The notes: generated by a model from the sequence alone, not told the origin. DNA of 42,054 bases from Proteobacteria bacterium bin106 (GCA_002238945.1 MPNI01000021.1:1-42054), one strand, 5' to 3'. Positions 18,422-27,964 are shown, numbered from the stretch's first letter. Translations and numbers: made by a program.

Positions 18422-18541
18422 TAAGGCTATACCTAAGAAAAAGACTTAGACTTTCCACATTATTTTCCCATAATGCAAAAAAAATTGATTTTTATTACTC
18501 AAAGTCCGATAACACATTCAGAATATATCAACAAGTTTTTT
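18422..18541 (+). promoter_or_regulatory. Conserved lipoprotein leader element, copy C
   Basis: Near-identical to copy A over about 120 bp, including AAAAAAATTGATTTTTATTA, CTCAAAGTCCGATAAC and ATCAACAAGTTTTTTA. It ends 13 bp before the GTG start of array gene 8, so it contains or is the 5' untranslated leader. Confidence 0.55.
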
Positions 18542-18554
18542 AAGAGAAAATACT

Positions 18555-19799
18555 GTGCACTTACTTAACAAAGATTACATCATCAAATTCGTAATCGTTA
18601 ATTTCTTTTGGATTTTAACAAGCTGTGGTGCCTTAGGGTTTCTTGATCTATCTAAGCAAGATTCAGAATCAAAAAGTCGCGGAGGCGATGATAGTCAAGG
18701 TGAGCTCAATCCATATTCTACTAGATCAAGCACAGAGACTTTTGATGTCACCACTGAAAGTACAAGCAAAAAACTTCCTATAAAAATGTTATGGCTTATC
18801 GACAACTCAGGCTCTATGAAAGATGATGTTTTAAAAGTACAAAAAGGCATAAAAGGCTTTGTATATGCTCTCAAAGAAAATCACGGCCTTGATATAACAG
18901 TTACTATTGTTAGCTGCTATGACAAAGAACCTAGCAGGGAATATTTCTGCTTATCTTCAAAAGATCTCAATACCTCACATTCATCCATAAAAAAAGTTGA
19001 TCTGCACATCACATCTAACGACGGTTTAATTAATGCTGCACTACTTCTTAGCAAAAAAACACTGCTCGCTAAAGCTGGACTAACAAAATACTCTATTACA
19101 TCAAAAAACCTTCAAACATCGTTTCTCAGGAAATTCATCACGCATGAAGCTTCCGAGAATATAGCTATTGATGCACTCAAAGAAGTAATGGATGGCGGTA
19201 CATTTGGAGATCATAGCATAAAAATTCTCAATAGCGATCCTACATTGATATCATCTCAAAGCGATTACTTTGGTAATAATCAAGTCAATGTCATTGTCAG
19301 TGTTACCGATGAAAATGCCACCTTAAGAGCTGATAGTTTTATAAAATTTCTTAGAATAAACTACGGAACTGCTGCTTTCTTTAGATACTTTGGGTTTATT
19401 GACCCATCTGTTACAGAACATGGAATATTCCACTTCATTAGTAACGACGGTATAGAACGCCTAAAGAATCGAAAAATAATAAAAACTAACTCAAAGCCTA
19501 AGTACCCTATTTACGAAAACCTAGCAAAAAAACTCGGTGGTAAAATATTTAATATCAAACAAGAAAATGCTCCCTATAATAAGTTTTTTACAGATCTATC
19601 AGAAGAAGTTAAAATCAATAACTCCATTAATGTTTTTACTCTTAAAGAAGAATGTATAGATGTTGAACAAGTCCAACTAGATGGAAGTGATCTAGATACT
19701 TCTTTATTCTTTTGTTCAGGAAACAAAATAAATGTAAACGAAAAAGCCCTTGAAAATGGCCGTAAAATAACTGTCAAATACCTCGTAGCAGAATCTTAA
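18555..19799 (+). CDS. vWA-domain lipoprotein (array gene 8)
   Basis: 414 residues from a GTG start at 18555, with AAGAGAAAA upstream; no ATG fits the signal peptide. Lipobox ILTSC (Cys24). The linker contains SRGGDDSQGE and TRSSTETFDVTTESTSKK. The vWA domain starts near residue 75 with intact MIDAS (LIDNSGSMKDD, Asp83; SVTDENA). An insert before the C-terminal part (about residues 285-325) is shared only with gene 9. The C-terminal domain has FTLKEEC and FFCSGN. The 3' end closely matches the remnant at 936-1106. It is followed by gene 9 after 45 bp. Function unknown. Confidence 0.87.
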   Translation: MHLLNKDYIIKFVIVNFFWILTSCGALGFLDLSKQDSESKSRGGDDSQGELNPYSTRSSTETFDVTTESTSKKLPIKMLWLIDNSGSMKDDVLKVQKGIKGFVYALKENHGLDITVTIVSCYDKEPSREYFCLSSKDLNTSHSSIKKVDLHITSNDGLINAALLLSKKTLLAKAGLTKYSITSKNLQTSFLRKFITHEASENIAIDALKEVMDGGTFGDHSIKILNSDPTLISSQSDYFGNNQVNVIVSVTDENATLRADSFIKFLRINYGTAAFFRYFGFIDPSVTEHGIFHFISNDGIERLKNRKIIKTNSKPKYPIYENLAKKLGGKIFNIKQENAPYNKFFTDLSEEVKINNSINVFTLKEECIDVEQVQLDGSDLDTSLFFCSGNKINVNEKALENGRKITVKYLVAES

Positions 19800-19844
19800 T
19801 GACAACTACTTCAATTCCATTCAAAGATCAAAGAAGCAATAATC

Positions 19845-21056
19845 ATGACAAAACAATCCATGCTCTTTATTCACTTTATTCTTTTTTTTCTCCTCTTAAG
19901 CTGTGAAAATACAAATCATTCAGATTTTTCTACAACTTCAGCCTCATCCACCTATGATAGCTCTGATCAAATTTCTCAAAATTCTACTAGATCAAGCTCA
20001 GAGACTTTTGATGTCACCACTGAAAGTACAAGCAAAAAACTTCCTATAAAAATGTTATGGCTTATCGACAACTCAGGCTCTATGAAAGATGATGTTCCAA
20101 GAGTACAAAAAGGCATAAAAGGCTTTGTAGATGCTCTCGAAGAAAATCACGGCCTTGATATAACAGTTACTATTGTTAGCTGCCTGGTGGTGTCGAAAAG
20201 CACTTGCATAAACCCATCAACTGTTTCTCATCCATCTATCATATTAGTAAATGCGCAAATTGGGTCTTTTGATGGCCTAATCACTGCTACACTACTTCTT
20301 AGCAAAAAAACACTGCTCGCTAAAGCTAGACTAACAAAAGACTCTATTACATCAGCAAATCTTCAAACATCGTTTCTCAGTAAATTCATCACGGATGAAG
20401 CTTCCGAGAATATAGCTATTGATGCACTCAAAGAAGTACTAAATGGTAGATTTGGAGATAAAAGCATAAAAATTCTCAATAGCAATCCTACATTGATATC
20501 ATCTCAAAGCGATTACTTTGGTAATAATCAAGTCAATGTCATTGTCAGTGTTACCGATGAAAATGCCACCTTAAGAGCTGATAGTTTTATAAAATTTCTT
20601 AAAATAAACTACGGAACTGTTTCTTTCTTTAGATACTTTGGTTTTATTGACCCAGATGTTACAAAACACGGAGTATTCAACAACTCTCTTAGTGACGAGA
20701 AAGAGGGTAAAGAATACTTAAATAGTCTCGGAATAAATAACGATGCTCAAAAGCCCGAGTACCCTATTTACAAAAACCTAGCAAAAAAACTCGGTGGTAA
20801 AATATTTAATATCAAACAAGAAAATGCTCCCTATGATAAGTTTTTTACAGATCTATTAAAAGAAGTTAAAATCAATACCTCCATTAATGTTTTTACTCTT
20901 AAAAAAGAATGTATAGATGTTGAACAAGTCCAACTAGATGGAAGTGATCTAGATACTTCTTTATTCTTTTGTTCAGGAGACAAAATAAATGTAAACGAAA
21001 AAGCCCTTGAAAATGGCAATAAAATAACTGTCAAATATATCGTAGCAGAATCTTAA
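19845..21056 (+). CDS. vWA-domain lipoprotein, mosaic of neighbouring genes (array gene 9)
   Basis: 403 residues with lipobox LLLSC (Cys20). The first 43 residues and the 45-bp spacer before the gene match gene 10 almost base for base. Residues about 46-95 (STRSS..ETFDVTTESTSKKLPIKMLW) match gene 8. SCLVVSKSTCINPSTVSHPS matches gene 10 again, and from LLLSKKTLLAKA onward it follows gene 8. MIDAS is intact (LIDNSGSM, Asp75; SVTDENA). The C-terminal domain has FTLKKEC and FFCSGD. The patchwork indicates recombination or gene conversion between neighbours. Function unknown. Confidence 0.88.
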   Translation: MTKQSMLFIHFILFFLLLSCENTNHSDFSTTSASSTYDSSDQISQNSTRSSSETFDVTTESTSKKLPIKMLWLIDNSGSMKDDVPRVQKGIKGFVDALEENHGLDITVTIVSCLVVSKSTCINPSTVSHPSIILVNAQIGSFDGLITATLLLSKKTLLAKARLTKDSITSANLQTSFLSKFITDEASENIAIDALKEVLNGRFGDKSIKILNSNPTLISSQSDYFGNNQVNVIVSVTDENATLRADSFIKFLKINYGTVSFFRYFGFIDPDVTKHGVFNNSLSDEKEGKEYLNSLGINNDAQKPEYPIYKNLAKKLGGKIFNIKQENAPYDKFFTDLLKEVKINTSINVFTLKKECIDVEQVQLDGSDLDTSLFFCSGDKINVNEKALENGNKITVKYIVAES

Positions 21057-21101
21057 TGACAACTACTTCAATTCCATTCAAATATCAAAGAAGCAATAAT
21101 C

Positions 21102-22211
21102 ATGACAAAACAATCCATGCTCTTTATTCACTTTATTCTTTTTTTTCTCCTCTTAAGCTGTCAAGATACAAATCATTCAGATTTTTCTACAACTTCAGCC
21201 TCATCCACCTATGATAGCTCTGATCAAATTTATCAGATACACACAGAAAAATTAACAAGCACATTAGATTTAGAGATAAAACAAGGTGGTAAAAAAACCA
21301 AAGTACTTCCTGTAAAAATGCTATGGCTCATTGACAACTCAGGCTCTATGCAAGATGATGTTTCAAGAGTACAAGCAGGCATAAAAGGCTTTGTTGATGC
21401 TCTCAAAGAAAATCACGGCATTGATATAACAGTTACTTTTGTTAGCTGCCTGGTGGTGTCGAAAAGCACTTGTATAAACCCATCAACTGTTTCTCATCCA
21501 TCTATCACATTAGTAAATTTGATCATTGAGTCTTTGGACGGCCTAACCACTGCTGCACTACTTCTTAGCAAAGAAGATCTATTTCGTAAAGTCCGCCTGC
21601 AACCGGGATTACCTATCAATAATTCTAATGTTGCTGCATTTTTCAATTCTTTTTCTCCTAAAGGGGAGGCGGCTCCCACTTTTTATAGTTCTGCGCTAAT
21701 GTCTGGTAAAACTAGTCATTCAAAAATCCGAAAAATCCGGTCAACCTTAAATCATTATTTTAATAATAACGATGCAACCAATGTCATTGTAAGCGTTACC
21801 GATGATAGAACTGAATTGAGTGATGTACATTTTATGAACTTTCTAAAGATCAACTATGGTTCAACTGATTCATTTAAGTTCTATGGCTACATCCATCCAA
21901 AATCCGATGGAAATAGTTACTATAAAAATCTTGCTCATAAACTGAATGGTAAAACCTATGATATAACCTCAGCATCAGAAACAGCATATGGGACATTCTT
22001 TAAAGATCTAGCTAATGAAATTCAAGTTTCAACGACAGTCAATACTTTTACTCTCAAATCAAAGTGTACATCCGTCGAACACATTTTATTAGATGGCAAC
22101 GCTCTGCACTCTTCTTTATATTCATGTAAAGGAACTGAACTCACTGTCAATGAAAATGCTATAAACACTGGCAAAAAAATAACTGTGAAATATTATATAG
22201 AACAAAAATAA
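21102..22211 (+). CDS. vWA-domain lipoprotein (array gene 10)
   Basis: 369 residues with lipobox LLLSC (Cys20) and a linker of about 50 residues. The vWA domain has intact MIDAS (LIDNSGSMQDD, Asp78; SVTDDRT) and the Cys pair SCLVVSKSTC. The C-terminal domain has FTLKSKC and LYSCKG, closest to gene 7. The 45-bp spacer before it is the same as before gene 9. It is the last gene of the second array and its end abuts the decayed M28 fragment on the other strand. Function unknown. Confidence 0.88.
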   Translation: MTKQSMLFIHFILFFLLLSCQDTNHSDFSTTSASSTYDSSDQIYQIHTEKLTSTLDLEIKQGGKKTKVLPVKMLWLIDNSGSMQDDVSRVQAGIKGFVDALKENHGIDITVTFVSCLVVSKSTCINPSTVSHPSITLVNLIIESLDGLTTAALLLSKEDLFRKVRLQPGLPINNSNVAAFFNSFSPKGEAAPTFYSSALMSGKTSHSKIRKIRSTLNHYFNNNDATNVIVSVTDDRTELSDVHFMNFLKINYGSTDSFKFYGYIHPKSDGNSYYKNLAHKLNGKTYDITSASETAYGTFFKDLANEIQVSTTVNTFTLKSKCTSVEHILLDGNALHSSLYSCKGTELTVNENAINTGKKITVKYYIEQK

Positions 22212-22222
22212 TAATGATGTCG

Positions 22223-22440
22223 TCATATGAAGCTACTTCGAAATGGCTCAAAAAAACTAGGAGAATATAGGATAGAATCGATTATATGAACCTCTGTTTC
22301 CGCACATACTTCTAAACACTTAGCCTCATCTAAATACCACAAGGAACGAGAAAACGTTTGAGCATATAAACCAGAACTAGCGATCCCTAAGACGCATACA
22401 AACACACTGATCTTTAAAATCTATTTGAATAAAATATATA
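22223..22440 (-). pseudogene. 5' fragment of a second M28 peptidase copy
   Basis: The minus strand matches the signal-peptide region of the M28 gene at 15155-15240: LKIS.FVCVLGIASSGLYAQ here against LKISLCVCALVLCASDLYAQ there, with clear DNA similarity (TTGAGCATATA, CACACTGATCTTTAAA on the + strand). Similarity stops soon after the cleavage site and no peptidase motifs follow. It lies just downstream of eno, where a full M28 gene would be expected, so this copy lost the M28 gene while the other kept it. Confidence 0.7.
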
Positions 22441-22472
22441 AGAAACAAAGAGATAAAGAAATAAAATGTACA

Positions 22473-23816
22473 CTAAGTAAATCTTTTATTTTTAAGAAAT
22501 GTACCATATTGAGCTGCACCACCTAACTCTTCGGCAATACGCAAAAGTCGGTTGTATTTACTCACCCTATCAGTGCGTGAAACTGAGCCAGTTTTGATTT
22601 GCCCTGCATTAACAGCTACAGCTAAGTCAGCAATATAAGGATCCTCTGTTTCACCACTACGATGAGAAATCATCACACCAATACCATGATCCTTTGCAAG
22701 AGCAATACAACGCAAAGTCTCTGAGAGAGTACCAATTTGATTAGGCTTAATCAAAATAGTATTTATAGCTGAAAGCTCAATAGCTTCTTTTAAACGCACT
22801 TCGCTCGTGACTGTAAGGTCATCGCCGACAATCTGTACCCTATCTCCACAAGCTTTAGTCAGTTCAGCAAATCCTGATATATCATTTTCTTCTAAACCAT
22901 CTTCAATAGACATGAGAGGATAGGTTTTAACTAAACCCGCTAAATACTCTATCATCTCATCACGAGAAAATTGCTTATCTTCTCGCTTCAAATGATAACA
23001 TGAGTCTGAATAAAGCTCTGTTGCAGCTATATCACAAGCAAAAAAGATATCTTCTCCTTCACAGTATCCTGCCTTCTTTACAGCTAAAGAAAGTAAAGAA
23101 AAAGCCTCCTCTATAGAACTCAAAGCAGGAGCATAACCCCCTTCATCACCAACATTTACAGAATAATTTTTTGAACGTAACAATTCACCCAAGCTATAAA
23201 AAATTTCACAACTCATCCTCATGGCATGACAAAAATCCTTGGCACCCATAGGAACGATCATCAACTCCTGAATATCCAAAGCATGAGAGGCATGAGCACC
23301 ACCATTAATAAAATTAAACAAAAGAACCCGAAAAACACAACCACCCACACACCACCCATTAATAACATTAACAAAAGGAACCGGAAGATCACACGCACCC
23401 ACACCACCAAGATAGCGATACAACGGTAATTCGGCATGATCTGCCGCCAAACGAGATACAGCAAGAGAAATAGGCAGTATGGCATTAGCACCAAAACGTG
23501 TCTTTTGTGGAGTACCATCAAGATCCACCATCAACTGATCCACATCCTGCTGATCCATACAATCAAGCCCCTTAATATGCGGAGCAATGTTTTCTTTGAT
23601 AGTACGCAATACATGGCCAACACCTAAACCAGCATACTCGTCAGGATCGCCATCACGTATCTCACAAGCCTCATGACTCCCCGTTGAAGCACCAGAAGGC
23701 GCACTGGCTCTACCAATCCTGCCACCACGAGAACCAACCTCCACTTCCACCGTTGGACGACCACGGGAATCAAGGATCTGACGGGTATGAACATATTCAA
23801 TCACACGATCCATCAT
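22473..23816 (-). CDS. eno: Enolase (phosphopyruvate hydratase) with an internal 18-residue duplication
   Basis: 447 residues; most bacterial enolases have about 425-435. It converts 2-phosphoglycerate to phosphoenolpyruvate in glycolysis. Family landmarks: ILDSRGRPTVEVEV, SGASTG loop, NVGDEGGYAP, MSIEDGLEEND, GDDLTVT, ILIKPNQIGT with the catalytic Lys, MISHRSGET and QIKTGSVSRTDR. Between VINGW and NFINGGAHA lie 18 extra residues (about 154-171), an imperfect tandem copy of the FVNVING strand, just before the loop carrying the active-site His of NGGAHA. It is in frame, so the protein may still work. The gene follows pepA by 17 bp, a probable operon. A decayed second copy lies at 15300-15495. 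Confidence 0.93.
   Translation of the reverse strand: MMDRVIEYVHTRQILDSRGRPTVEVEVGSRGGRIGRASAPSGASTGSHEACEIRDGDPDEYAGLGVGHVLRTIKENIAPHIKGLDCMDQQDVDQLMVDLDGTPQKTRFGANAILPISLAVSRLAADHAELPLYRYLGGVGACDLPVPFVNVINGWCVGGCVFRVLLFNFINGGAHASHALDIQELMIVPMGAKDFCHAMRMSCEIFYSLGELLRSKNYSVNVGDEGGYAPALSSIEEAFSLLSLAVKKAGYCEGEDIFFACDIAATELYSDSCYHLKREDKQFSRDEMIEYLAGLVKTYPLMSIEDGLEENDISGFAELTKACGDRVQIVGDDLTVTSEVRLKEAIELSAINTILIKPNQIGTLSETLRCIALAKDHGIGVMISHRSGETEDPYIADLAVAVNAGQIKTGSVSRTDRVSKYNRLLRIAEELGGAAQYGTFLKNKRFT
23304..23357 (-). repeat. 54-bp imperfect tandem duplication inside eno
   Basis: On the minus strand, GTTCCTTTTGTTAATGTTAT followed by TAATGG is repeated 54 bp later as GTTCTTTTGTTTAATTTTAT followed by TAATGG. 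The unit inserts 18 codons without shifting the frame. The copies have diverged, so the event is not very recent. Confidence 0.8.
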
Positions 23817-23833
23817 GGCATTTCCAAAAAGAT

Positions 23834-25513
23834 CTAAGCCTTTGAAACATCTCTAACATTCCACACAACATGGCTAAGAAGATCCACTCCATAGCCAGAA
23901 GCACCTTTGCTGGGATAACCCATCAGTTGAGCATCCCAACCCACACCAGCAATATCAAAATGTGCCCAAGAAGTAGACGGTTGAACAAATTTTGATAAGA
24001 AAATACCCGCTGTAATTGTTCCTGCCTTCACATTAGGTGATGAAATATTTTTCACATCAGCCACAGAACTATCCATAGCTTTAGCCAAATCAGACCATAA
24101 AGGCAATTCACACAAAGGCACACCAAGTTGGTCAGCTGATGCTTTAACGTAGCTTAAAAACGTCGCATCATGACCCATCACCGCTGCACCCACTGAACCT
24201 AAAGCCACAAGACAAGCACCCGTTAAAGTGGCCATATCCAATATACATTGCGGACGGTATTGCTCCTCTCCATAACTCAATAAATCAGCCATCACCAAAC
24301 GGCCCTCTGCATCTGTATTGAGAATCTCAATGGTCTTACCACTATAAGAGGTCACCACATCTCCAGGACGTGTAGCATATTGACCAGGCATATTCTCCAC
24401 ACAACCAATCAAAGCAATGGTGTCATGAGGAGGTCTTTTTTGACTCGCTAAATGACATAACGCCCCAAAAACTGTAGCACCACCCAACATGTCATACTTC
24501 ATCTCCCCCATACCCGCAGGAGGCTTAAGACTGATACCACCACTATCAAATGTCACACCTTTACCCACCAACAACACCGGCTGCACATCCGCTGAATGTG
24601 TCCCCAAAACCTTAGCCACTATAACCTTTGGCTCATGAAGAGAACCCCTAGAAACAGATAGCAAAGAATCCATCTTCAGCTCGCAAAGCTTTTGTTTATC
24701 AAAAACACACAACTCATCAATGCCAAACTCAGCAGCAAAATACTCTGCAGCTGCAGCAAAATCCTCAGGAAGCACATAATTAGCAGGACTATCACCAAGA
24801 TGACGTGTTACCACTTGAGACTTGCTCAAAGAGATCACCGATTCTCCATCTACCTTACTCTCTGAAACACAAACAATACGCTCTAAGGCATATTCTGTGG
24901 GATCCTTCTTCTCATCATCACCTTCTTCAACGGATTTATAACCACTCAACTCATACAGACCATTAAAAAATCCCTGAAGAACAGAAAACATGTCCACATC
25001 TGCTGCATCAGCAAAGCCTAAAGACGTGTTTGATTTAACAAAATGCGACAGGAATTGAGCACAGTTGAGTCCAAATTGCAATGATACCCTCTTTTGAGGA
25101 ATACCTTGATCATCACCCAAAAGAGCCACCATAATATAGTGCTTGCCATCACTCACATGCTCCCAACACCCACGACCCTCTTGATATGCAAAACCACCCA
25201 GAGCCTGTGTCAGTTCTTCCACTGGCAAACCTGAACCAGAAGCCAAAACTTCCCATTGACCACTTTTATGACGCTTCACAGGAACCACCACATGAGATAG
25301 TCCTGAAAGATCACTTTGAGTTTCCAATTGTAACTGCTTTAACAACTTCCACACAGCTGGCAATGAGTCCAAAAATTCAGCACCTGCTGCAACAGCTGAT
25401 TCCATTCCTTCTCCACTCTTAGCTTTAACTTTCACTGAAGTTTTTTTCTTACTGCTCACATTCTTAGTACCCACATTCTTAGTACCCACGTTCTTACCAC
25501 CCACATTACTCAT
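23834..25513 (-). CDS. pepA: Leucyl aminopeptidase (cytosol aminopeptidase, M17)
   Basis: 559 residues from ATG 25513, preferred because AGGTGAG lies just before it; ATG 25531 would add six residues. M17 peptidases are hexameric enzymes with two metal ions that remove N-terminal residues from peptides in the cytoplasm. The catalytic domain shows VGKGVTFDSGGISLKPPAG, MKYDMLGGA and the signature NTDAEGRLVMADLLSYGEE; all metal ligands and the catalytic Lys and Arg appear present. The N-terminus carries a Gly/Asn/Lys repeat (NVGTKNVGTKNV, 15-bp DNA units near 25463-25510) not usual in the family. There is no signal peptide. It is followed closely by eno. A decayed second copy is at 15496-15815. 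Confidence 0.93.
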   Translation of the reverse strand: MSNVGGKNVGTKNVGTKNVSSKKKTSVKVKAKSGEGMESAVAAGAEFLDSLPAVWKLLKQLQLETQSDLSGLSHVVVPVKRHKSGQWEVLASGSGLPVEELTQALGGFAYQEGRGCWEHVSDGKHYIMVALLGDDQGIPQKRVSLQFGLNCAQFLSHFVKSNTSLGFADAADVDMFSVLQGFFNGLYELSGYKSVEEGDDEKKDPTEYALERIVCVSESKVDGESVISLSKSQVVTRHLGDSPANYVLPEDFAAAAEYFAAEFGIDELCVFDKQKLCELKMDSLLSVSRGSLHEPKVIVAKVLGTHSADVQPVLLVGKGVTFDSGGISLKPPAGMGEMKYDMLGGATVFGALCHLASQKRPPHDTIALIGCVENMPGQYATRPGDVVTSYSGKTIEILNTDAEGRLVMADLLSYGEEQYRPQCILDMATLTGACLVALGSVGAAVMGHDATFLSYVKASADQLGVPLCELPLWSDLAKAMDSSVADVKNISSPNVKAGTITAGIFLSKFVQPSTSWAHFDIAGVGWDAQLMGYPSKGASGYGVDLLSHVVWNVRDVSKA

Positions 25514-25900
25514 AACCTCACCTTCAATCATTTTTAAGCTGTGTTTATCTTACTTCTTTTCTTTTCTTTTCTTTTCATCGTCCAGGCTACCCAAAAACAT
25601 TCTCTATCTTATATTTTCATTTTCTATAGTAACGATCTTAGCCTACACCTGCTAGTGTTTTTATCACTGTTAACACAATCATATTCTCAATAAAATGATT
25701 TTTATAAAGAATTGAGAAAATGAAGTGATCCATCACACAACAGATGATACAGACGTTTCCAGTGCGCACAATGCCTTTGAGCACTTTGAACATCTCACTC
25801 TAAGCAACTCTACTATTTTGCTAACACATCACAGATGAACAAAATGATGAATGAGTCACTTAGAGATAGAAAAAAGACTTTTCATAAAAAACAAACAAGC
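25514..25900. other. Intergenic region upstream of pepA
   Basis: It holds a short pyrimidine repeat (four CTTTT units, about 25553-25576) about 40-60 bp before the pepA start, where a promoter would be. The remainder, to the end of the opposing-direction lipoprotein gene, shows nothing recognisable. Confidence 0.4.
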
Positions 25901-27964
25901 TTAGAAAGATTCCATAGCTTGACAGTTAGATGTAGGTACCGTCATGCTCATAGGTAAGCATATTTGAACCTGACTGGCCAGTTCAGCATTACCATAACTT
26001 GCATGAATAGCTAACGTCTTTAGCACAGAAATCACCGATGGAACCTCTAAAGATTCGCTATTATCAATTAAAAATGGATAATACGTTCCATAAACACTTA
26101 TAGGCACAAAAGGAACCCCTGCGGCCATATCACCAAGAATCTCTTGAGAAGTGTCATTATTTGGAGTCCCAAAACTCAGATCTGCAGGACTATGCACAGC
26201 AGTATCCGTACCGCTAGTACCACCAGCACTACCAATACCACCACTACCAATAGCACCAGCACTGTTATCTACAGGTACAGGAGTTTCACCACCACCACCC
26301 CAAGGATAGAGGGATTTCAAATCCGTTAACGTTTTAGATCCAGCATGATTCACCACTGCAATAATCACAGCAAGCCCACCTACTAAAGTCACTCCCCAAC
26401 CTACAGAACGCATGACACGACCACCGATTTTAGGAGGGCTTGCACTGATGATTTTATTATTTTTTGAAAGTGTTATCCCCCGACGAACCCGCTGCATTGG
26501 AGCTTGCTTCGAAACAGCTTTAGCTACAAAAGGAGCTTGTTGTTTTGATTGAAAAAGCCCTTTACTTGCAGCTTCTTTTTTCAGATTTGTTATAAGAGTT
26601 TCTCTCTGAGAAAAACCAACAGAGCCTGGAACATCCGACTGGTTCATGAGATCCATATGCACATCTTCAAGACTTCCTGTTAAAAATTGCGTCATATCTT
26701 TACCCTCTGACAACATGGCCCTGCCTCGCTGATAAAGAGAATTAAAGCGTTTTAGCAACACACTTTGATTAGCTGAATATGGAAGTACATCGCGATTAAG
26801 ATCTATTTTATCGATATCATCCAATAACCAATGATCTTGAATACTCTGATGCAATACCTGAGCTTGATGAAATTCTCCATTACGATAATGCATTTTAGCC
26901 TGCTTAGCTTGCTTAGCAGCTGCTTGATAACGCACACTATCTTTTCCCACAGTTTTACTTGAAGAAAAAGCTTGTTGCTGAGCTTGATGCTCAGCTTGTT
27001 CTTGGAGAACTTCTTGAGTTCGATTCTGCAAGTTTTGCTGCTGATTTTTCGTCACAGGCTGATCAACCCAAAGATCACCCTCTAGCGCTGACTGACCCAA
27101 TCTCTGTTTAGCTGAAGATGCAGAACCACCTGAAGCCATCTGAGGAGCTGGTTTCTGGCCTAATAAATCGAGCTTCTGATGCATCATAGACATTTCATCT
27201 TGCAAATGACCACCCAATTGCACACCCTGTCTAAATGTATAATTATTATAAAAATGATTCATCTGCTTTGCCATTTTAGCAGGAGAACGCCCCTTGTACT
27301 TACCGGTATTTTCTAACATAGACGATAAAACATTACGCTTTAAATAGGCCCATCTTTGGCCTGCCTGAGTCTTTAGCTTATCAAGCGTTGCTGGTTGATT
27401 AAATTCACTGAGTAATGATGCAAAATCTGTTGGCGATAGTTTTTTCTGTTGACTCAGAGAGCTAAACAATAGTTTTGCATCCAACACCTTACCAGACATA
27501 AGAAGTTTCCTAACCTTAGATACCCCTGCAGCTACTGCTCCACCACCTACAATAGCTCCACCAGACATAAAAGAATAATCAGGTGGTAAATCTCCATGAG
27601 TATCCATATACTCTTTGGCTAACGCTCGTTTAACACGATCGATTTCTTCAAGATCTTGTAAGGAAATATCTTTATTAGAAACAAAGCTATAATCCAATGA
27701 TCTACCATCAGGCAAACTTAAAGCACGCACACATGAAGCCGTATTGAGAGTCTCCAAAGAACCCAAACAAGCCACAAATTCATAGCCCTGATGTGTGTGT
27801 TTTAAAGCCAGTGAGTACTTATCGTCATGTACCGCACTCAAACCACTGTTATTATTTGTAAGATCTTCATTGTTGTGTTGCCATACTTTACACGATGTCA
27901 AAACCACAGCCACTAAAGCAACAGAGCTTAACCCAAACCATTTACCTTTTGCTACAGTACTCAT
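25901..27964 (-). CDS. Large lipoprotein with internal membrane segment, paralogue 1 of a pair
   Basis: 687 residues, not recognised. The N-terminal signal has lipobox VVLTSC. A conserved block with two Cys (YEFVACLG..LNTASC) follows, then a long Gln/Lys-rich helical region (about 190-400), partly coiled-coil-like. A hydrophobic segment (about 518-541, VGWGVTLVGGLAVIIAVVNHA) lies late in the protein, then YPWGGGG, a Gly/Ser linker and a C-terminal domain with two more Cys (QICLP..SNC). A lipid anchor plus a late membrane span suggests a protein fixed to membrane at both ends. The start follows GGGATTATATTT, nearly the same leader as its paralogue. The two genes are 482 bp apart in the same direction and probably arose by tandem duplication. 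Confidence 0.8.
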   Translation of the reverse strand: MSTVAKGKWFGLSSVALVAVVLTSCKVWQHNNEDLTNNNSGLSAVHDDKYSLALKHTHQGYEFVACLGSLETLNTASCVRALSLPDGRSLDYSFVSNKDISLQDLEEIDRVKRALAKEYMDTHGDLPPDYSFMSGGAIVGGGAVAAGVSKVRKLLMSGKVLDAKLLFSSLSQQKKLSPTDFASLLSEFNQPATLDKLKTQAGQRWAYLKRNVLSSMLENTGKYKGRSPAKMAKQMNHFYNNYTFRQGVQLGGHLQDEMSMMHQKLDLLGQKPAPQMASGGSASSAKQRLGQSALEGDLWVDQPVTKNQQQNLQNRTQEVLQEQAEHQAQQQAFSSSKTVGKDSVRYQAAAKQAKQAKMHYRNGEFHQAQVLHQSIQDHWLLDDIDKIDLNRDVLPYSANQSVLLKRFNSLYQRGRAMLSEGKDMTQFLTGSLEDVHMDLMNQSDVPGSVGFSQRETLITNLKKEAASKGLFQSKQQAPFVAKAVSKQAPMQRVRRGITLSKNNKIISASPPKIGGRVMRSVGWGVTLVGGLAVIIAVVNHAGSKTLTDLKSLYPWGGGGETPVPVDNSAGAIGSGGIGSAGGTSGTDTAVHSPADLSFGTPNNDTSQEILGDMAAGVPFVPISVYGTYYPFLIDNSESLEVPSVISVLKTLAIHASYGNAELASQVQICLPMSMTVPTSNCQAMESF

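Noticed and set aside
23226-23627. Two + strand frames opposite eno
   Set aside because: They lie inside a well-supported enolase gene and have no recognisable domains.
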